This document shows positions 44,092-52,806 of a stretch of 64,000 nucleotides of DNA, piece after piece. This DNA comes from Myxococcales bacterium (lineage in GTDB: Bacteria; Myxococcota_A; Polyangia; Polyangiales; Ga0077539), in assembly GCA_016793325.1 (NCBI GenBank), contig JAEUKI010000032.1, forward strand, positions 1 to 64,000. Reading direction: 5' to 3'. The translations under genes and the position numbers were made by a program. Each line of letters starts with the position of its first letter. Positions within the stretch are counted from its first letter, which is position 1. The notes beneath the pieces are model-generated. The model did not search any database and had not been told where the DNA came from. It worked only from the letters and a program-made list of their open reading frames with translations.

Positions 44092-44862
44092 TCACCAGTA
44101 CAGCGTCGCTCCGAGCATGGGCTCGATGCGAAAGCCGAAGAGGCCCGCGACGTCGTACGCGCTTCCGCTGACTCGCGTACCCCAGCCGCTCAAGAACAGC
44201 TGCCCGCGCAGCATCGCGTCGATCGAGAAGTTCGACGTCACGTCGAACTCGATCCCTGCAGAGAGCTGTCCGCCGTAGCCGAAGCCAAACGCACTGCCGC
44301 CGGGCGACTCACCGACGACCGGCATGATGTGAATCTGCCCGCCGATTTCGGCGACCGGGTGCAAGCGCGACTGCTCGAGCGCGGTGTACCGAATCAAGAG
44401 GCCGATCTCGATGTCGAGCACGCCTGTGCCGGGATCGCCCGAACAGCGACGGGCTCCGTCGCAGATGCGGCTGAAGAGATAGCGGCCGCCGCCGTACACG
44501 CTGAAGCCAATGCGATTGGGGAGCTGGTAGCCGGCCGCGATCATCGCGAACGCGTTGCCGCGCGGCCCCGTTTGCACGGTTCCCGAGCCGTCGACGTGCG
44601 TCCCGTGCCACTCGACGCCGCCGCCGAGGCGCGCCTGCGCCCACACGCCCATGCGCTGCGGAGGGGGCGGCTGCATCATCACGGGCTGTCCCGGTTGTTG
44701 GCCCGGCTGACCCATCACCACGGCGCTTCCGTCGGGGTTGGTCTGTTGCGGCGGCGGTTGCTGCGGGCTCTGCGCGGGATCCGTGATCGCGTGCGCAGAA
44801 GACGCGACGAGCGCGAAGGCGAGAGACGAAGACAAAATGCTCGAGCGAAGGACGGTACGCAT
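44092..44862 (-). CDS. Outer-membrane beta-barrel protein with Pro/Gln-rich N-terminus
   Basis: 256 residues. A signal peptide (ILSSSLAFALVASSAHA) is followed by a low-complexity segment rich in Pro, Gln and Gly (SPQQPPPQQTNPDG), then a barrel-like region with GVWAQARLGGGVEWHG, IGFSVYGGGRYLF, VAEIGGQIHIMPVVGE and a C-terminal IEPMLGATLYW ending in an aromatic residue. It lies on the opposite strand to the three small barrel genes and is not clearly one of them. Function unknown. Confidence 0.82.
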   Translation of the reverse strand: MRTVLRSSILSSSLAFALVASSAHAITDPAQSPQQPPPQQTNPDGSAVVMGQPGQQPGQPVMMQPPPPQRMGVWAQARLGGGVEWHGTHVDGSGTVQTGPRGNAFAMIAAGYQLPNRIGFSVYGGGRYLFSRICDGARRCSGDPGTGVLDIEIGLLIRYTALEQSRLHPVAEIGGQIHIMPVVGESPGGSAFGFGYGGQLSAGIEFDVTSNFSIDAMLRGQLFLSGWGTRVSGSAYDVAGLFGFRIEPMLGATLYW

Positions 44863-44919
44863 CGGTCGATAGACTCCACAGGGTTCGGGCGAACCCTCAG
44901 GTGTGGTGGTGCGTTGGAC

Positions 44920-45429
44920 TCACTGCGAGTCCACGATGGGACTGTATACGCGAAACGGAGCAGAACCTCTCACTCCGACCACTTCAATTCCGCGCGCGAT
45001 GCGCAGCTGCTCGAAGGCCCACAGCGCTTGCTCGGGTCGCTCGATCCGCTGGCCGTTGATCTGTTGGACGACGTCGCCCACGCGGAGGTCCGCGCCCGCT
45101 GCGCGCCACGCCGCGAGGTCCTCGGCGGCCTCGAGTCGAAAGCCCATGAACCGCTGTCCGTTGACGACTGGCGTGAGCTCGACGCGCGACAGAAACGCGC
45201 CCAATCCCTCGGACACGGTCTGTTCGATGAGGGCGCGCGTGAGCACCGTCGGCGTGGCCGTCCGCTGCGTGGGCTGTGCGACCGCGTTGCTCGAGCCCGA
45301 GCTCGCGTTCGTCTCTGCGACGCGCGGGGCTTCGTCCGTGCGCGCGTCGCTCGCGCGCGAGCAGCTCGACGCGAGCGCGACGGTCGCGAGCGCGAGTGCG
45401 GTGATCGTCGTCGAGAGCGCGCGGGTCAT
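44920..45429 (-). CDS. GspC-like lipoprotein with PDZ-type domain
   Basis: 169 residues from ATG 45429 (an earlier Met would give 183). Signal peptide ending in a lipobox (VALASSC). After a Ser/Thr-rich linker, the C-terminal 100 residues resemble the HR/PDZ region of type II secretion GspC: VELTPVVNGQRFMGFRLEA, then ADLRVGDVVQQINGQRIERPEQALWAFEQL, the standard PDZ strand-helix pattern. There is no transmembrane helix as in canonical GspC, so a stand-alone anchored adaptor is more likely. No other type II genes are nearby. Confidence 0.72.
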   Translation of the reverse strand: MTRALSTTITALALATVALASSCSRASDARTDEAPRVAETNASSGSSNAVAQPTQRTATPTVLTRALIEQTVSEGLGAFLSRVELTPVVNGQRFMGFRLEAAEDLAAWRAAGADLRVGDVVQQINGQRIERPEQALWAFEQLRIARGIEVVGVRGSAPFRVYSPIVDSQ

Positions 45430-45584
45430 GAACGTCGGGCGGCGTGGAGAGTTCGATCGTAGCGCGAGCATGAGCGTGCTCGGTGCCTAGCAGAACGCCG
45501 TGGCGAACCGCTACTTCGCGGCAGAACGTACGCTCGACCGCGCCCCGCTCTCCCTTCGGGGACCTTCGAGCGCACAACCGCGGC

Positions 45585-46247
45585 TCACTTGGCGAGGACC
45601 GCGTCGACTTCGCGAACGATCGCGTGGTGCACTTCGTCGGGCGTCCCGCGGCCGTCGATGTGCGCGATGCGCTCGCCGGGGTAGTGCTTCTCGAGGTCCC
45701 GATAAAACGCCGCCAATCGCTGTTGAAACGCGCTCTGCTCGTAGAGCTCTGCGCGGTGGCCGCGCCGCGCGCGACGCTCGGCCGCGACGTCTTCGGGGAC
45801 GTCCAGCACGATGGTCAGGTCTGGCCTTCGCGCCCGCGCGTTGAGCTGCTGGATCCACGCGACCGCCGTCGGGTCCTGCGCGGACGCAGACTGGTAGGCC
45901 ACCGACGAGTGGTCGAAGCGATCGCTCACCACGATCTGTCCCTGGCGAAGCGCGGGGAGGATCTCTGCGTCGAGGTGATCCATGCGATCGGCGGCGAACA
46001 AGAGCGCCATCGTGGTCCAGTCGGGCGCGCGCGGACCGCGGTCGTCCGCCACGACGATGCGGCCCGTGAGGACCTGGCGGATCATCGTACCGATGGGTCC
46101 TGTTGTGGGCTCTCGCGTGGGGAGGGCGCGGTGGTCGCGGGCGCGGAGGGCGTCGATGAGGCGTTCGGTTTGCGTGGTGGTTCCTGCGCCGTCGATGCCC
46201 TCGAGGACGATGAAGCGACCAGAAACAGCGGCAGAAGAGTGGCTCAT
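45585..46247 (-). CDS. tmk: Thymidylate kinase
   Basis: 220 residues, normal length. It starts RFIVLEGIDGAGTTTQTERLIDALRA; the P-loop reads GAGTTTQ, so the Lys of the usual GxGK[ST] is replaced by Thr. The DR motif (TREP), the SDRFDHSSVAYQ segment with the catalytic region, and a lid Arg cluster (ERRARRGHRAELYE) are present. The enzyme phosphorylates dTMP to dTDP for DNA synthesis. The altered P-loop may reflect a lineage-specific variant or weakened ATP binding. Confidence 0.85.
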   Translation of the reverse strand: MSHSSAAVSGRFIVLEGIDGAGTTTQTERLIDALRARDHRALPTREPTTGPIGTMIRQVLTGRIVVADDRGPRAPDWTTMALLFAADRMDHLDAEILPALRQGQIVVSDRFDHSSVAYQSASAQDPTAVAWIQQLNARARRPDLTIVLDVPEDVAAERRARRGHRAELYEQSAFQQRLAAFYRDLEKHYPGERIAHIDGRGTPDEVHHAIVREVDAVLAK

Positions 46248-46473
46248 GCGGTCTCTTGTTCATTGGCCATACTCCCTTCGCGCGGGCTCGGGCAACGAAC
46301 CGACCGTGAACATCGGACCGGGAATGACCGTCGTTCGGCGAGCGTATGAGCACTGTTGGGCACGTTGGCGGACCGGTAGGCTTCTCGACGCGTCGCCGTC
46401 GTGCGTGCTAGCGAAGATGGGTCCTCGGAGGGCTCTCTGTTTGCCCATCGAGTGAAACGAGGTCAGAGCCACT

Positions 46474-47532
46474 ATGGAATCGTTCGATCGTCGTGATTTT
46501 CTCGCGGGTGCTGCGGTCGGCGCGGGCGCCCTCGCGTTTGCGTCCGAGGCCGAGGCTCAGTCCGCGCGGGGCGCTCCGGCGCCGGTGAACTTCGCGGCGA
46601 CGCGGCCGGCGGGGTTCACGCCGTGGACGCAGAACGGCAAGGTCGTTCGCGTGACCAAGCCCGGCTCGATGCGCGCGGGCAATCTCTTTCCGAAGGTCGA
46701 AGACGCCGCTGCGATGGTCGAGCGCGCGGTGAAAGAGCTCACGGGCGAGAGCACGCTCGCGGGCGCGTGGCGCAAGTTCGTGCACCCGAGCGACGTGGTG
46801 GGCATCAAGGTCAACGGCCTGGGGCTGCGCAACATGGCCTCGAACAAAGAGGTCGTGTACGCGATCGTCAACGGCGTGATCGCGGCGGGCGTTCCCGCGG
46901 CGAACGTGGTGGTGCTCGAGCAGTGGTCGGGCTTTCTCAACGCGACGCGCGTGTCGCGCTCGGAGATGCCGCAGGGCGTTCGCACGCACGTGCACGCGGG
47001 GACGGACCTGAGCCCCGAGACGCGCGTTCCGAGCGGCCGCACGCGGTACTCGCGCGGGCTGCTCGGGTGTACGGCGATCATCGGCGTTCCGCTGGTGAAG
47101 GATCACTCGCTCTCGGGCTTCACGGGCGCGATGAAGAACCTCACGCACGGCCTCGTGAAGAACCCCGAAGACTTTCACCGCAATCGCGACGGTCTCAACT
47201 CGCGCAACCGCAACATCCCGGACCTGTACGCGCACGACGCGATCAAGAGCCGCGTGCGGCTGCACATCATGGACGCGTTCAAGGTTCTCTATGATCGTGG
47301 CCCGCAGGACAACCCCGCGGCGCGCGTCGTGTACGAGACCGTGATGGCCTCGACGGACCCCGTCGCGATCGACGCGATCGGCACCGAGATCGTCGACGAG
47401 CAGCGCACGTCGCACGGCATGCGCACGCTCGAGCGCTCGGGCCGCGCCGTTCGCTACCTCGCGCACGCCGAGCAAATGGGCCTCGGGATCGCCGAGCGCT
47501 CGCGGATCAATCTGGTCAACGTGCGGATGTGA
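46474..47532 (+). CDS. Tat-exported DUF362-domain protein
   Basis: 352 residues. A clear twin-arginine signal DRRDFLAGAAVGAGALAFASEAEA opens the protein. The mature domain resembles DUF362: VGIKVNGLGLRNMASNKEVVYAIVNGVI, a cofactor-like VKDHSLSGFTGAMKNLTHG segment, and AVRYLAHAEQMGLGI at the end. The Fe-S cysteines found in some DUF362 proteins are absent. Tat export suggests folding with a cofactor in the cytoplasm. Function is unknown. Confidence 0.8.
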   Translation: MESFDRRDFLAGAAVGAGALAFASEAEAQSARGAPAPVNFAATRPAGFTPWTQNGKVVRVTKPGSMRAGNLFPKVEDAAAMVERAVKELTGESTLAGAWRKFVHPSDVVGIKVNGLGLRNMASNKEVVYAIVNGVIAAGVPAANVVVLEQWSGFLNATRVSRSEMPQGVRTHVHAGTDLSPETRVPSGRTRYSRGLLGCTAIIGVPLVKDHSLSGFTGAMKNLTHGLVKNPEDFHRNRDGLNSRNRNIPDLYAHDAIKSRVRLHIMDAFKVLYDRGPQDNPAARVVYETVMASTDPVAIDAIGTEIVDEQRTSHGMRTLERSGRAVRYLAHAEQMGLGIAERSRINLVNVRM

Positions 47533-47593
47533 TCGAGCGGGGCGGGGCCAGCGGGCTCATGGGCCAATCGAGCGGGGGGTAGAGCGGGATCCA

Positions 47594-47770
47594 ACGGGGA
47601 CGATCGAGCGGGGACGATCGCGTGGGGACGATCGAGTGGGGACGATCGAGTGGGGAGGGACGATGGTGCGGGGACGATGGTGCGGGGACGATGGTGCGGG
47701 GACGATCGAGTGGGGACGATCGAGTGGGGAGGGACGATGGGGAGGGACGATGGTGCGGGGACGATGGTGC
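47594..47770. repeat. 14-bp tandem repeats (GGGGACGATCGAGT / GGGGACGATGGTGC)
   Basis: About a dozen units of 14 bases in two versions, GGGGACGATCGAGT and GGGGACGATGGTGC, arranged in blocks, with a few units shortened to GGGGAG. The first bases of the unit (GGGGACG) are the same as the first bases of the adjoining hairpins (GGGGACGG), so the array and hairpins may share an origin. Confidence 0.85.
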
Positions 47771-47832
47771 GGGGACGGATCTCGCATTTCGAAGTGTGTT
47801 TTGCGCCGGTTCGAAATGCGAGGTCCGTCCCC
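47771..47832 (+). repeat. 62-bp hairpin repeat, copy 1
   Basis: Two 23-base arms starting GGGGACGGATCTCGCATTTC and ending with the complement TCGAAATGCGAGGTCCGTCC plus CC enclose a 16-base loop GTGTGTTTTGCGCCGG. Arms are complementary except for one T-G position, which pairs in RNA. Identical to copy 2. Confidence 0.92.
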
Positions 47833-47870
47833 GTCTTCGAGCGAGCCCATTGCGAGGGGCCCAATAGAGC

Positions 47871-47932
47871 GGGGACGGATCTCGCATTTCGAAGTGTGTT
47901 TTGCGCCGGTTCGAAATGCGAGGTCCGTCCCC
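47871..47932 (+). repeat. 62-bp hairpin repeat, copy 2
   Basis: Identical to the copy at 47771-47832, including the 16-base loop GTGTGTTTTGCGCCGG. Flanked upstream by a GCCCATTGCG...CCCAATAGAGC segment that recurs before copies 3 and 4. Confidence 0.92.
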
Positions 47933-47998
47933 GTCTTCCACGGAGTGCAAGCGAGCGGGTGTCTTCGCGTGAGCCCATTGCGTCGGACCCAATGGAGC

Positions 47999-48060
47999 GG
48001 GGACGGACCTCGCATTTCGAACCTGCATGAAACGCGCTTCGAAATGCGAGATCCGTCCCC
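47999..48060 (-). repeat. 62-bp hairpin repeat, copy 3, variant loop
   Basis: The arms equal those of copy 4 (opposite orientation to copies 1-2), but the loop is CCTGCATGAAACGCGC. The perfect stem with a replaced loop shows that the stem is what is conserved. Confidence 0.92.
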
Positions 48061-48145
48061 TTCTCACGTGGCCTTCTTCGCGCGGCCTTCTTCACGTGGC
48101 CTTCTTCGCGTGGCTTTCTTCGCGTGGCCTTCTTCGCGCGTGCCC
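48060..48145. repeat. 15-bp tandem repeats (GTGGCCTTCTTCGCG type)
   Basis: About six units of GTGGCCTTCTTCGCG or GTGGCCTTCTTCAC between hairpin copies 3 and 4; two more follow copy 4. The unit length is a multiple of three, so all frames stay open and give repetitive peptides. Confidence 0.8.
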
Positions 48146-48167
48146 ACTGCGCAGGACCCAATGGAGC

Positions 48168-48229
48168 GGGGACGGACCTCGCATTTCGAACCGGCGCAAA
48201 ACACACTTCGAAATGCGAGATCCGTCCCC
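48168..48229 (-). repeat. 62-bp hairpin repeat, copy 4
   Basis: Exact reverse complement of copies 1 and 2, including the loop (CCGGCGCAAAACACAC). The loop therefore marks the orientation and shows that the whole unit exists in both directions within 400 bases. Confidence 0.92.
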
Positions 48230-48561
48230 TTCTCATGTGGCCTTCTTCACGTGGCCTTCTTCGCTCCCGCCCATTGCGTTGGGCTCGTCCCGCCCGTTCG
48301 CTCGCTGCGCCCCTTGGCACGTTGGACGCGCCCCACGCGCTCGCTCACTGCGTCCGTTGCCACGTTGGACGCGTGGAACGTGCTCGCTCGTCGCCCCTGT
48401 CGCCGTGTTGACTGCTCCCACGCGCCGACTCGGACTCCGAGTGAGCATGTTGTCCGTCAATTTGCCGGAATTTTGTCGCCTGCCCCCCGCGACCTCTATC
48501 GTCCTCGCAGCGCGTCGCGCTCGACGTGCTTGCTCTTCATTCACCTTATCGTAGGAACTCC

Positions 48562-49236
48562 ATGGCAACGCTCGATTCCCCTTCCAATCCCGCGGGAATG
48601 ATCTCCGTCGGTGAAGCCGTGCTCTCTGCGGCCAACGCGATCGACACCAAGCCCGTGAAGGCGAAGCTCAAGGCGTTCGCCGACGCGCACAAGCTCTTTC
48701 GAACGCTGCAGGGCGCGGTCGCCGCGGCAGAAGACGCGCTCGCGAGCCATCGCGCCAAGGTCGCCAACGCGGACGTCGACCAAGACGAGGCGATCTTCGC
48801 GCTCGCCGACAAGCTCGTGGGCGATGGGTTCGAGCGCACGCGTCCCTTCAAGGGCCTAGCGACGCGCTCTCCGTCGGAGATGGCGAGCCTCGGCTACACG
48901 AAGGAAGCCAAAGAAGCGACCGCCCTCGCCAAGAAGGTCATCGCCTCGAAGAAGTGCGGCAAGCCCTCGAAGGACGCCGCCAAAGCGTTGCTGAAAGCCG
49001 CGGCTGCCGTCGTGAAGGCGCTCGAACCCTTGTCCAAGTGGGACGCCGTGTACCGCAGCGCGCTCACGCGCCGCGACGCCGTTGCGCAACAGTGGACCAC
49101 CACGCTCGCGGCCCTCCGTCGCGCGTCGCAAGCCGCCGCAGACGACGGGCACGGGCACATCTACACGGCGCTCTTTCGCAGCACCGCCGCGCCCGCGAAG
49201 AAGAAGAGCGCGAAGAAGTCTGCGCCCAAGGCGTGA
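48562..49236 (+). CDS. Ala/Lys-rich hypothetical protein with histone-H1-like tail
   Basis: 224 residues from ATG 48562, with TAGGAACTCC just upstream. The protein is mostly helical, rich in Ala and Lys, with no signal peptide: KAKLKAFADAHKLFRTLQGAVAAAEDALASHRAKV and DAAKALLKAAAAVVKALEPLSKW. The C-terminus AKKKSAKKSAPKA is like the basic tails of histone H1-type DNA-binding proteins. A nucleoid or structural role is possible but not proven. Confidence 0.72.
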   Translation: MATLDSPSNPAGMISVGEAVLSAANAIDTKPVKAKLKAFADAHKLFRTLQGAVAAAEDALASHRAKVANADVDQDEAIFALADKLVGDGFERTRPFKGLATRSPSEMASLGYTKEAKEATALAKKVIASKKCGKPSKDAAKALLKAAAAVVKALEPLSKWDAVYRSALTRRDAVAQQWTTTLAALRRASQAAADDGHGHIYTALFRSTAAPAKKKSAKKSAPKA

Positions 49237-49298
49237 GCTCACACGGAAGCGCGGGGTGGCAGCAAGCGAGGGCGTGGCAGCAAGCGGCCAAGCGGGGC

Positions 49299-49565
49299 GC
49301 GGCAGCAAGCGGCCGCGCACTGTGCTTCGCAGACCCGGTCAGCGAGTCTTCTCGAGCTAGCTCCGCAGGCGTTCTCGCTCGCGCTCGAACTGAGGCACGT
49401 GAGCTGAATCGCGATCGTGCTTCGAATGACCTGCAAATGTGCAGCGAGAGTTCGAACGACTCTTCTCTCGAAGTTCGAGCGCGAGCGAGAACGCCTGCCG
49501 AGATAGCTCGCGTGACGGTGCCCCGTGATGTCTTCGAGGCACAGTGCGCGGCTGCTTGCTGCCGC
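49299..49565 (-). repeat. 267-bp palindromic dispersed element, copy B (inverted)
   Basis: Same family as 13342-13572 and 52928-53158, in the opposite orientation: the GACCTGCAAATGTGCAG centre and the GAGATAGCTCGCGTGAC segment appear as the reverse complement of the other copies. The ends are GCGGCAGCAAGCGGCCGCGC and GCGCGGCTGCTTGCTGCCGC. It is longer because of an extra segment near 49330-49360. It fills the gap between the histone-like gene and kbl. Confidence 0.85.
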
Positions 49566-49653
49566 GCCCTCGCTGCCGCTTGCTGCCGCGCCCGCGCGTA
49601 CGCCGCCTCGCCCCGTCCGCGCCCCCCTCGCGGTGATACACTCCGCGCCCTCC

Positions 49654-50862
49654 ATGGCCGTCGGAAAGTCTCGCGACATTTTCAATCACACACTCACTGA
49701 GATCCGCGACGGGGGGCTCTTCAAAGCCGAGCGCGTGATCGTGACGCCGCAGTCCTCGGGCATCGAGGTCGAGCTCCCTTCGCGCGGGCGCCGCAAGGTG
49801 CTCAATTTCTGCGCGAACAACTACTTGGGCCTCTCGTCGGACCCCGCGGTGATCGAAGCGGCCCACGAGGCCATTCGCACGCACGGCTTCGGGATGTCCT
49901 CCGTGCGCTTCATCTGCGGAACCCAAGACCTGCACAAGACCCTCGAACAACGCATCTCGGGCTGGCTCGGGACCGAGGACACCATTCTCTACTCGTCGTG
50001 CTTCGACGCGAACGGAGGGCTGTTCGAGACCATCCTCGGCGAGAGCGACGCGATCATCTCCGACGCGCTCAACCACGCGTCGATCATCGATGGAATCCGT
50101 CTCTGCAAGGCCGAGCGCTTTCGCTACGACAACGGGGACCTCGAGCAGCTCGAGTCGATGCTGAAGGCCACGCAGACCAAGCGACTGCGCTTGATCGCGA
50201 CCGACGGCGTGTTCTCGATGGACGGATACCTCGCGAAGCTCGACGCGATCTGCGACCTCGCGGACAAGTACGACGCGATGGTGATGGTCGACGACTCGCA
50301 CGCCTCGGGCTTCATCGGCCCCACGGGCCGCGGGACGCCCGAGCACTTCGGGGTCGCGTCGCGGGTGGATGTCATGACGAGCACGCTCGGAAAGGCGCTC
50401 GGCGGAGCCTCGGGCGGCTTCACCACGGGCCGTCGCGAGATCATCGAGCTCCTGCGGCAGCGCTCGCGGCCGTACTTGTTTTCGAACGCCCTTCCGCCGG
50501 CGATCCTCGGAGCGTCCATCGCGGTGCTGGACCTGCTCGAAAAGAGCACCCAGCTGCGCGATCGCGTGATGAACAACGCCAAGCGATTCAGAGACGGAAT
50601 GTCCTCCGCAGGCTTCTCGATCAAGCCGGGGATTCACCCGATCGTTCCCGTGATGTTGGGCGACGCGCGGTTGGCCGCAGAGGTCGCGGACGCGCTGCTC
50701 GACGAGGGTGTGTACGTGATCGGGTTTTCGTTTCCGGTGGTTCCGAAGGGGCAGGCGCGGATTCGCGTGCAGCTCAGCGCGCAGCACACCGACGCGCAGA
50801 TCGATCATGCGATCGCGGCGTTCACGAAGGTCGCCCGCGCCAAGGGCGTGATCGCGGGGTGA
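49654..50862 (+). CDS. kbl: 2-amino-3-ketobutyrate CoA ligase (glycine C-acetyltransferase)
   Basis: 402 residues from ATG 49654. A fold-type I PLP enzyme of the alpha-oxoamine synthase family: [15 protein letters not shown] near residue 50, [16 protein letters not shown], the PLP-aspartate region [18 protein letters not shown], and the Schiff-base Lys in [14 protein letters not shown]. The Kbl-type FICGTQ motif separates it from 8-amino-7-oxononanoate synthase. It converts 2-amino-3-ketobutyrate and CoA to glycine and acetyl-CoA in threonine breakdown. The usual partner threonine dehydrogenase is not in the window. Confidence 0.93.
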   Translation: MAVGKSRDIFNHTLTEIRDGGLFKAERVIVTPQSSGIEVELPSRGRRKVLNFCANNYLGLSSDPAVIEAAHEAIRTHGFGMSSVRFICGTQDLHKTLEQRISGWLGTEDTILYSSCFDANGGLFETILGESDAIISDALNHASIIDGIRLCKAERFRYDNGDLEQLESMLKATQTKRLRLIATDGVFSMDGYLAKLDAICDLADKYDAMVMVDDSHASGFIGPTGRGTPEHFGVASRVDVMTSTLGKALGGASGGFTTGRREIIELLRQRSRPYLFSNALPPAILGASIAVLDLLEKSTQLRDRVMNNAKRFRDGMSSAGFSIKPGIHPIVPVMLGDARLAAEVADALLDEGVYVIGFSFPVVPKGQARIRVQLSAQHTDAQIDHAIAAFTKVARAKGVIAG

Positions 50863-50868
50863 GCGCGC

Positions 50869-52806
50869 TCACGCGTAGTAAGCGCGACCCAACGCGATCG
50901 GAACGAGGCTCGCCGCGACGAGCGTCACGATCCGCGCGTACGCGAGCGTGAGCGCGCGCTGCAGTTGCGCGCGCGTTCCAGCCCAAACGAACATCGATTC
51001 GTCGCCGCCTGCTCGGGCGACAAGACCACGATCGTCCGCTTGGCAGCGAGCGACGAGGCACACGGGCGCGCCCTCCGAGAGCGTCTCTCGATAGCCCGAG
51101 ATCTCGGTCGCTTCGATCCACGCGCGAGACGCGAAGGACACTTGCGCCTCTTTCGGGTCGACCTCGATCGTCTCTTGCTCGGTCGCGAGCTCGAACGATT
51201 GGCACCGCGTCGCGACGCGATCCGTGACGAAGTGCCAACGGTCTTCGCGCTCCGAGCCGTCTTGGCGGGTCGAGGTGCTCGTGTCGAAGCTCCAGTAGAA
51301 GTCCACGCGGCGTTCGAGGGGCTCGCTCGCGCTGCGGGCGCTGCCCTCGAGGTACACGGTCCTTCCGCTGCGGGGGTCGGTCTCTCTCGTCGACAACACG
51401 CGCGCGGCGAAGCGGCGAAACGGCTGCTCTTGCAGCGCGAGCAAGAGCGCATGCAAGACCGGAAGCGCTGCGACCGGGAGCGCCATGTTCGGGATCGGCA
51501 CCGACGTCGGAGCCGTCGCGACGAGCGCCGACGCCGCTGCGTAGATCGCGAGAAGAATCGCGTCGATGCGGTAGCCCCAGAGCGCTCCGCGCGCGCTCGT
51601 TCGCCCGCTGCGATCGGGGGCTTCTTCGCCGCGGCGGCTCCTTCGCTCGACACGACCCGCGAGGGTCACGAACGGAGCGTGCGCTCGGGCGCGCAGCGCT
51701 CGGTTCAGCGCGACGAGCAGACACGCAGTCCCGAAGGACGAGAGCGGCGCGGATCCCGCGTACGTCGGGAGCGACGGCATCGCGAGGCCCGCGACGATGC
51801 CACCGGCGATCGCAAGCGAGCCGAGCAAGGCGTACACGCGCGTCGAGCGTTCGAGCGGATACTGCACGCGCGTCTCGGGAGGCGCAGCGGTGGTCGTCAC
51901 CGCGGAGACCTGGGGCGCTGGGACAGCGCGTGCGTCCCCCGCGAGCGTGATGTGCAGCGCCTTCGCCACGACGATCGCAGCGGAGGGCGCGGTGCGAAAG
52001 TCCGCAGCGCTCGAAGGGTCTCCGTCGAAGCGCACGTCGGCGAGGAGCTCGGCTTCGACGGTGAGCGAATCGCCGTCACAAATGGCGCTTCCAGTGATCG
52101 CGACCTCGACGTGATCGCCCGGCGCGTGGCGCGCGAAGAGCTTCGCGAGCGGCGCGTTCACGAGGTCTCCGTAGGGACCCGCGAGCGAGACCGAACCCGA
52201 GATGCGCGCGCTTTCGAGGCCCTCGATGCGATACCGAGCGCCGTCCTCGGCGTGGAGCTCGAAGGCGCCGACGTCCGCGGTCTCGGTCGTCTTGCTCTCT
52301 CCGACGGTCATCGTGACGTTGGCGAAGAGCACCTCCGGGGCTTTGTCGGCTCGCGCGAGCGCGCGTGCGCGGCCCACGAGCACGCGGACTTCGCGTCGCG
52401 GGGCGTCGGCGCTCGTCGTCTCGCGAGGCTGTCGAGAAGACGTGCGTCGCGGTTCGCTGCGCTTGTCCCGTGGAGGACCGATGGGCGAGCCGTCGAGGTC
52501 GAACCCGGGCATCGCGATGGTCTTCACGCGCAGCTCGCGGTCGCTGTGTGTGCCTTCGACGAGCGTTCCGTGGACGAGGACGAGGTCGCCGGCGTAGAGG
52601 GCGAAGGTGTCGCGCCCGTCGAGCTCGGCGGTGCCGTGCTTCTTGGCGCGACGGATGTTTCCCAAGCGAACGCGGCCTCCGTCGCTTGTCGAGAGCACGA
52701 GCGACTCGGGGTTGTCGCTGCGGCCCTGCGCGAACAAGAGCGCGCCTTCGTCGCCGATCAATTGTCCGCGGAGCGTGACCCTCTCTGCCATGGGACTGAC
52801 GATCAT
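50869..52806 (-). CDS. Hypothetical multi-domain membrane protein
   Basis: 645 residues from ATG 52806 (ATG 52791 is also possible). Residues 1-90 are an OB-like or beta-rich domain (VTLRGQLIGDEGALLFAQG). A Ser/Arg linker follows, then a second beta domain (VGAFELHAEDGARYRIEGL, GDHVEVAITG). Around residues 320-370 and 450-500 lie hydrophobic segments (VYALLGSLAIAGGIVAGLAM, ALPVAALPVLHALLLAL). The C-terminal domain ends in another membrane helix (ARIVTLVAASLVPIALG). The arrangement recalls GIDE-like membrane proteins but without a recognisable catalytic motif. Confidence 0.65.
   Translation of the reverse strand: MIVSPMAERVTLRGQLIGDEGALLFAQGRSDNPESLVLSTSDGGRVRLGNIRRAKKHGTAELDGRDTFALYAGDLVLVHGTLVEGTHSDRELRVKTIAMPGFDLDGSPIGPPRDKRSEPRRTSSRQPRETTSADAPRREVRVLVGRARALARADKAPEVLFANVTMTVGESKTTETADVGAFELHAEDGARYRIEGLESARISGSVSLAGPYGDLVNAPLAKLFARHAPGDHVEVAITGSAICDGDSLTVEAELLADVRFDGDPSSAADFRTAPSAAIVVAKALHITLAGDARAVPAPQVSAVTTTAAPPETRVQYPLERSTRVYALLGSLAIAGGIVAGLAMPSLPTYAGSAPLSSFGTACLLVALNRALRARAHAPFVTLAGRVERRSRRGEEAPDRSGRTSARGALWGYRIDAILLAIYAAASALVATAPTSVPIPNMALPVAALPVLHALLLALQEQPFRRFAARVLSTRETDPRSGRTVYLEGSARSASEPLERRVDFYWSFDTSTSTRQDGSEREDRWHFVTDRVATRCQSFELATEQETIEVDPKEAQVSFASRAWIEATEISGYRETLSEGAPVCLVARCQADDRGLVARAGGDESMFVWAGTRAQLQRALTLAYARIVTLVAASLVPIALGRAYYA

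Larger units (their letters stand above)
47533..48561. other. One-kilobase repeat-rich intergenic locus
   Basis: Between the DUF362 gene and the histone-like gene there is no supportable CDS. The region holds 14-bp tandem repeats (47594-47770), four 62-bp hairpins, 15-bp GTGGCCTTCTTCGCG-type repeats (48060-48145, resuming at about 48236-48265), and CCATTG...CAATGG mini-hairpins next to three of the large hairpins. From about 48310 to 48420 the unit CACGTTGGACGCG recurs. Peptides read from it are repetitive artefacts. Confidence 0.8.

Noticed and set aside
47594..48310. CRISPR array
   Set aside because: Repeats are 14-15 bp tandem units or long hairpins without unique spacers of constant length, and no cas gene is nearby.
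47636..48601. Open frames across the repeat locus
   Set aside because: The encoded peptides are just repeats of the DNA units (for example GRISHFEV) and lack starts with ribosome binding sites.
49525..49653. Longer N-terminus for Kbl
   Set aside because: The added residues come from the palindromic element and have no match to the family; ATG 49654 gives the normal start.
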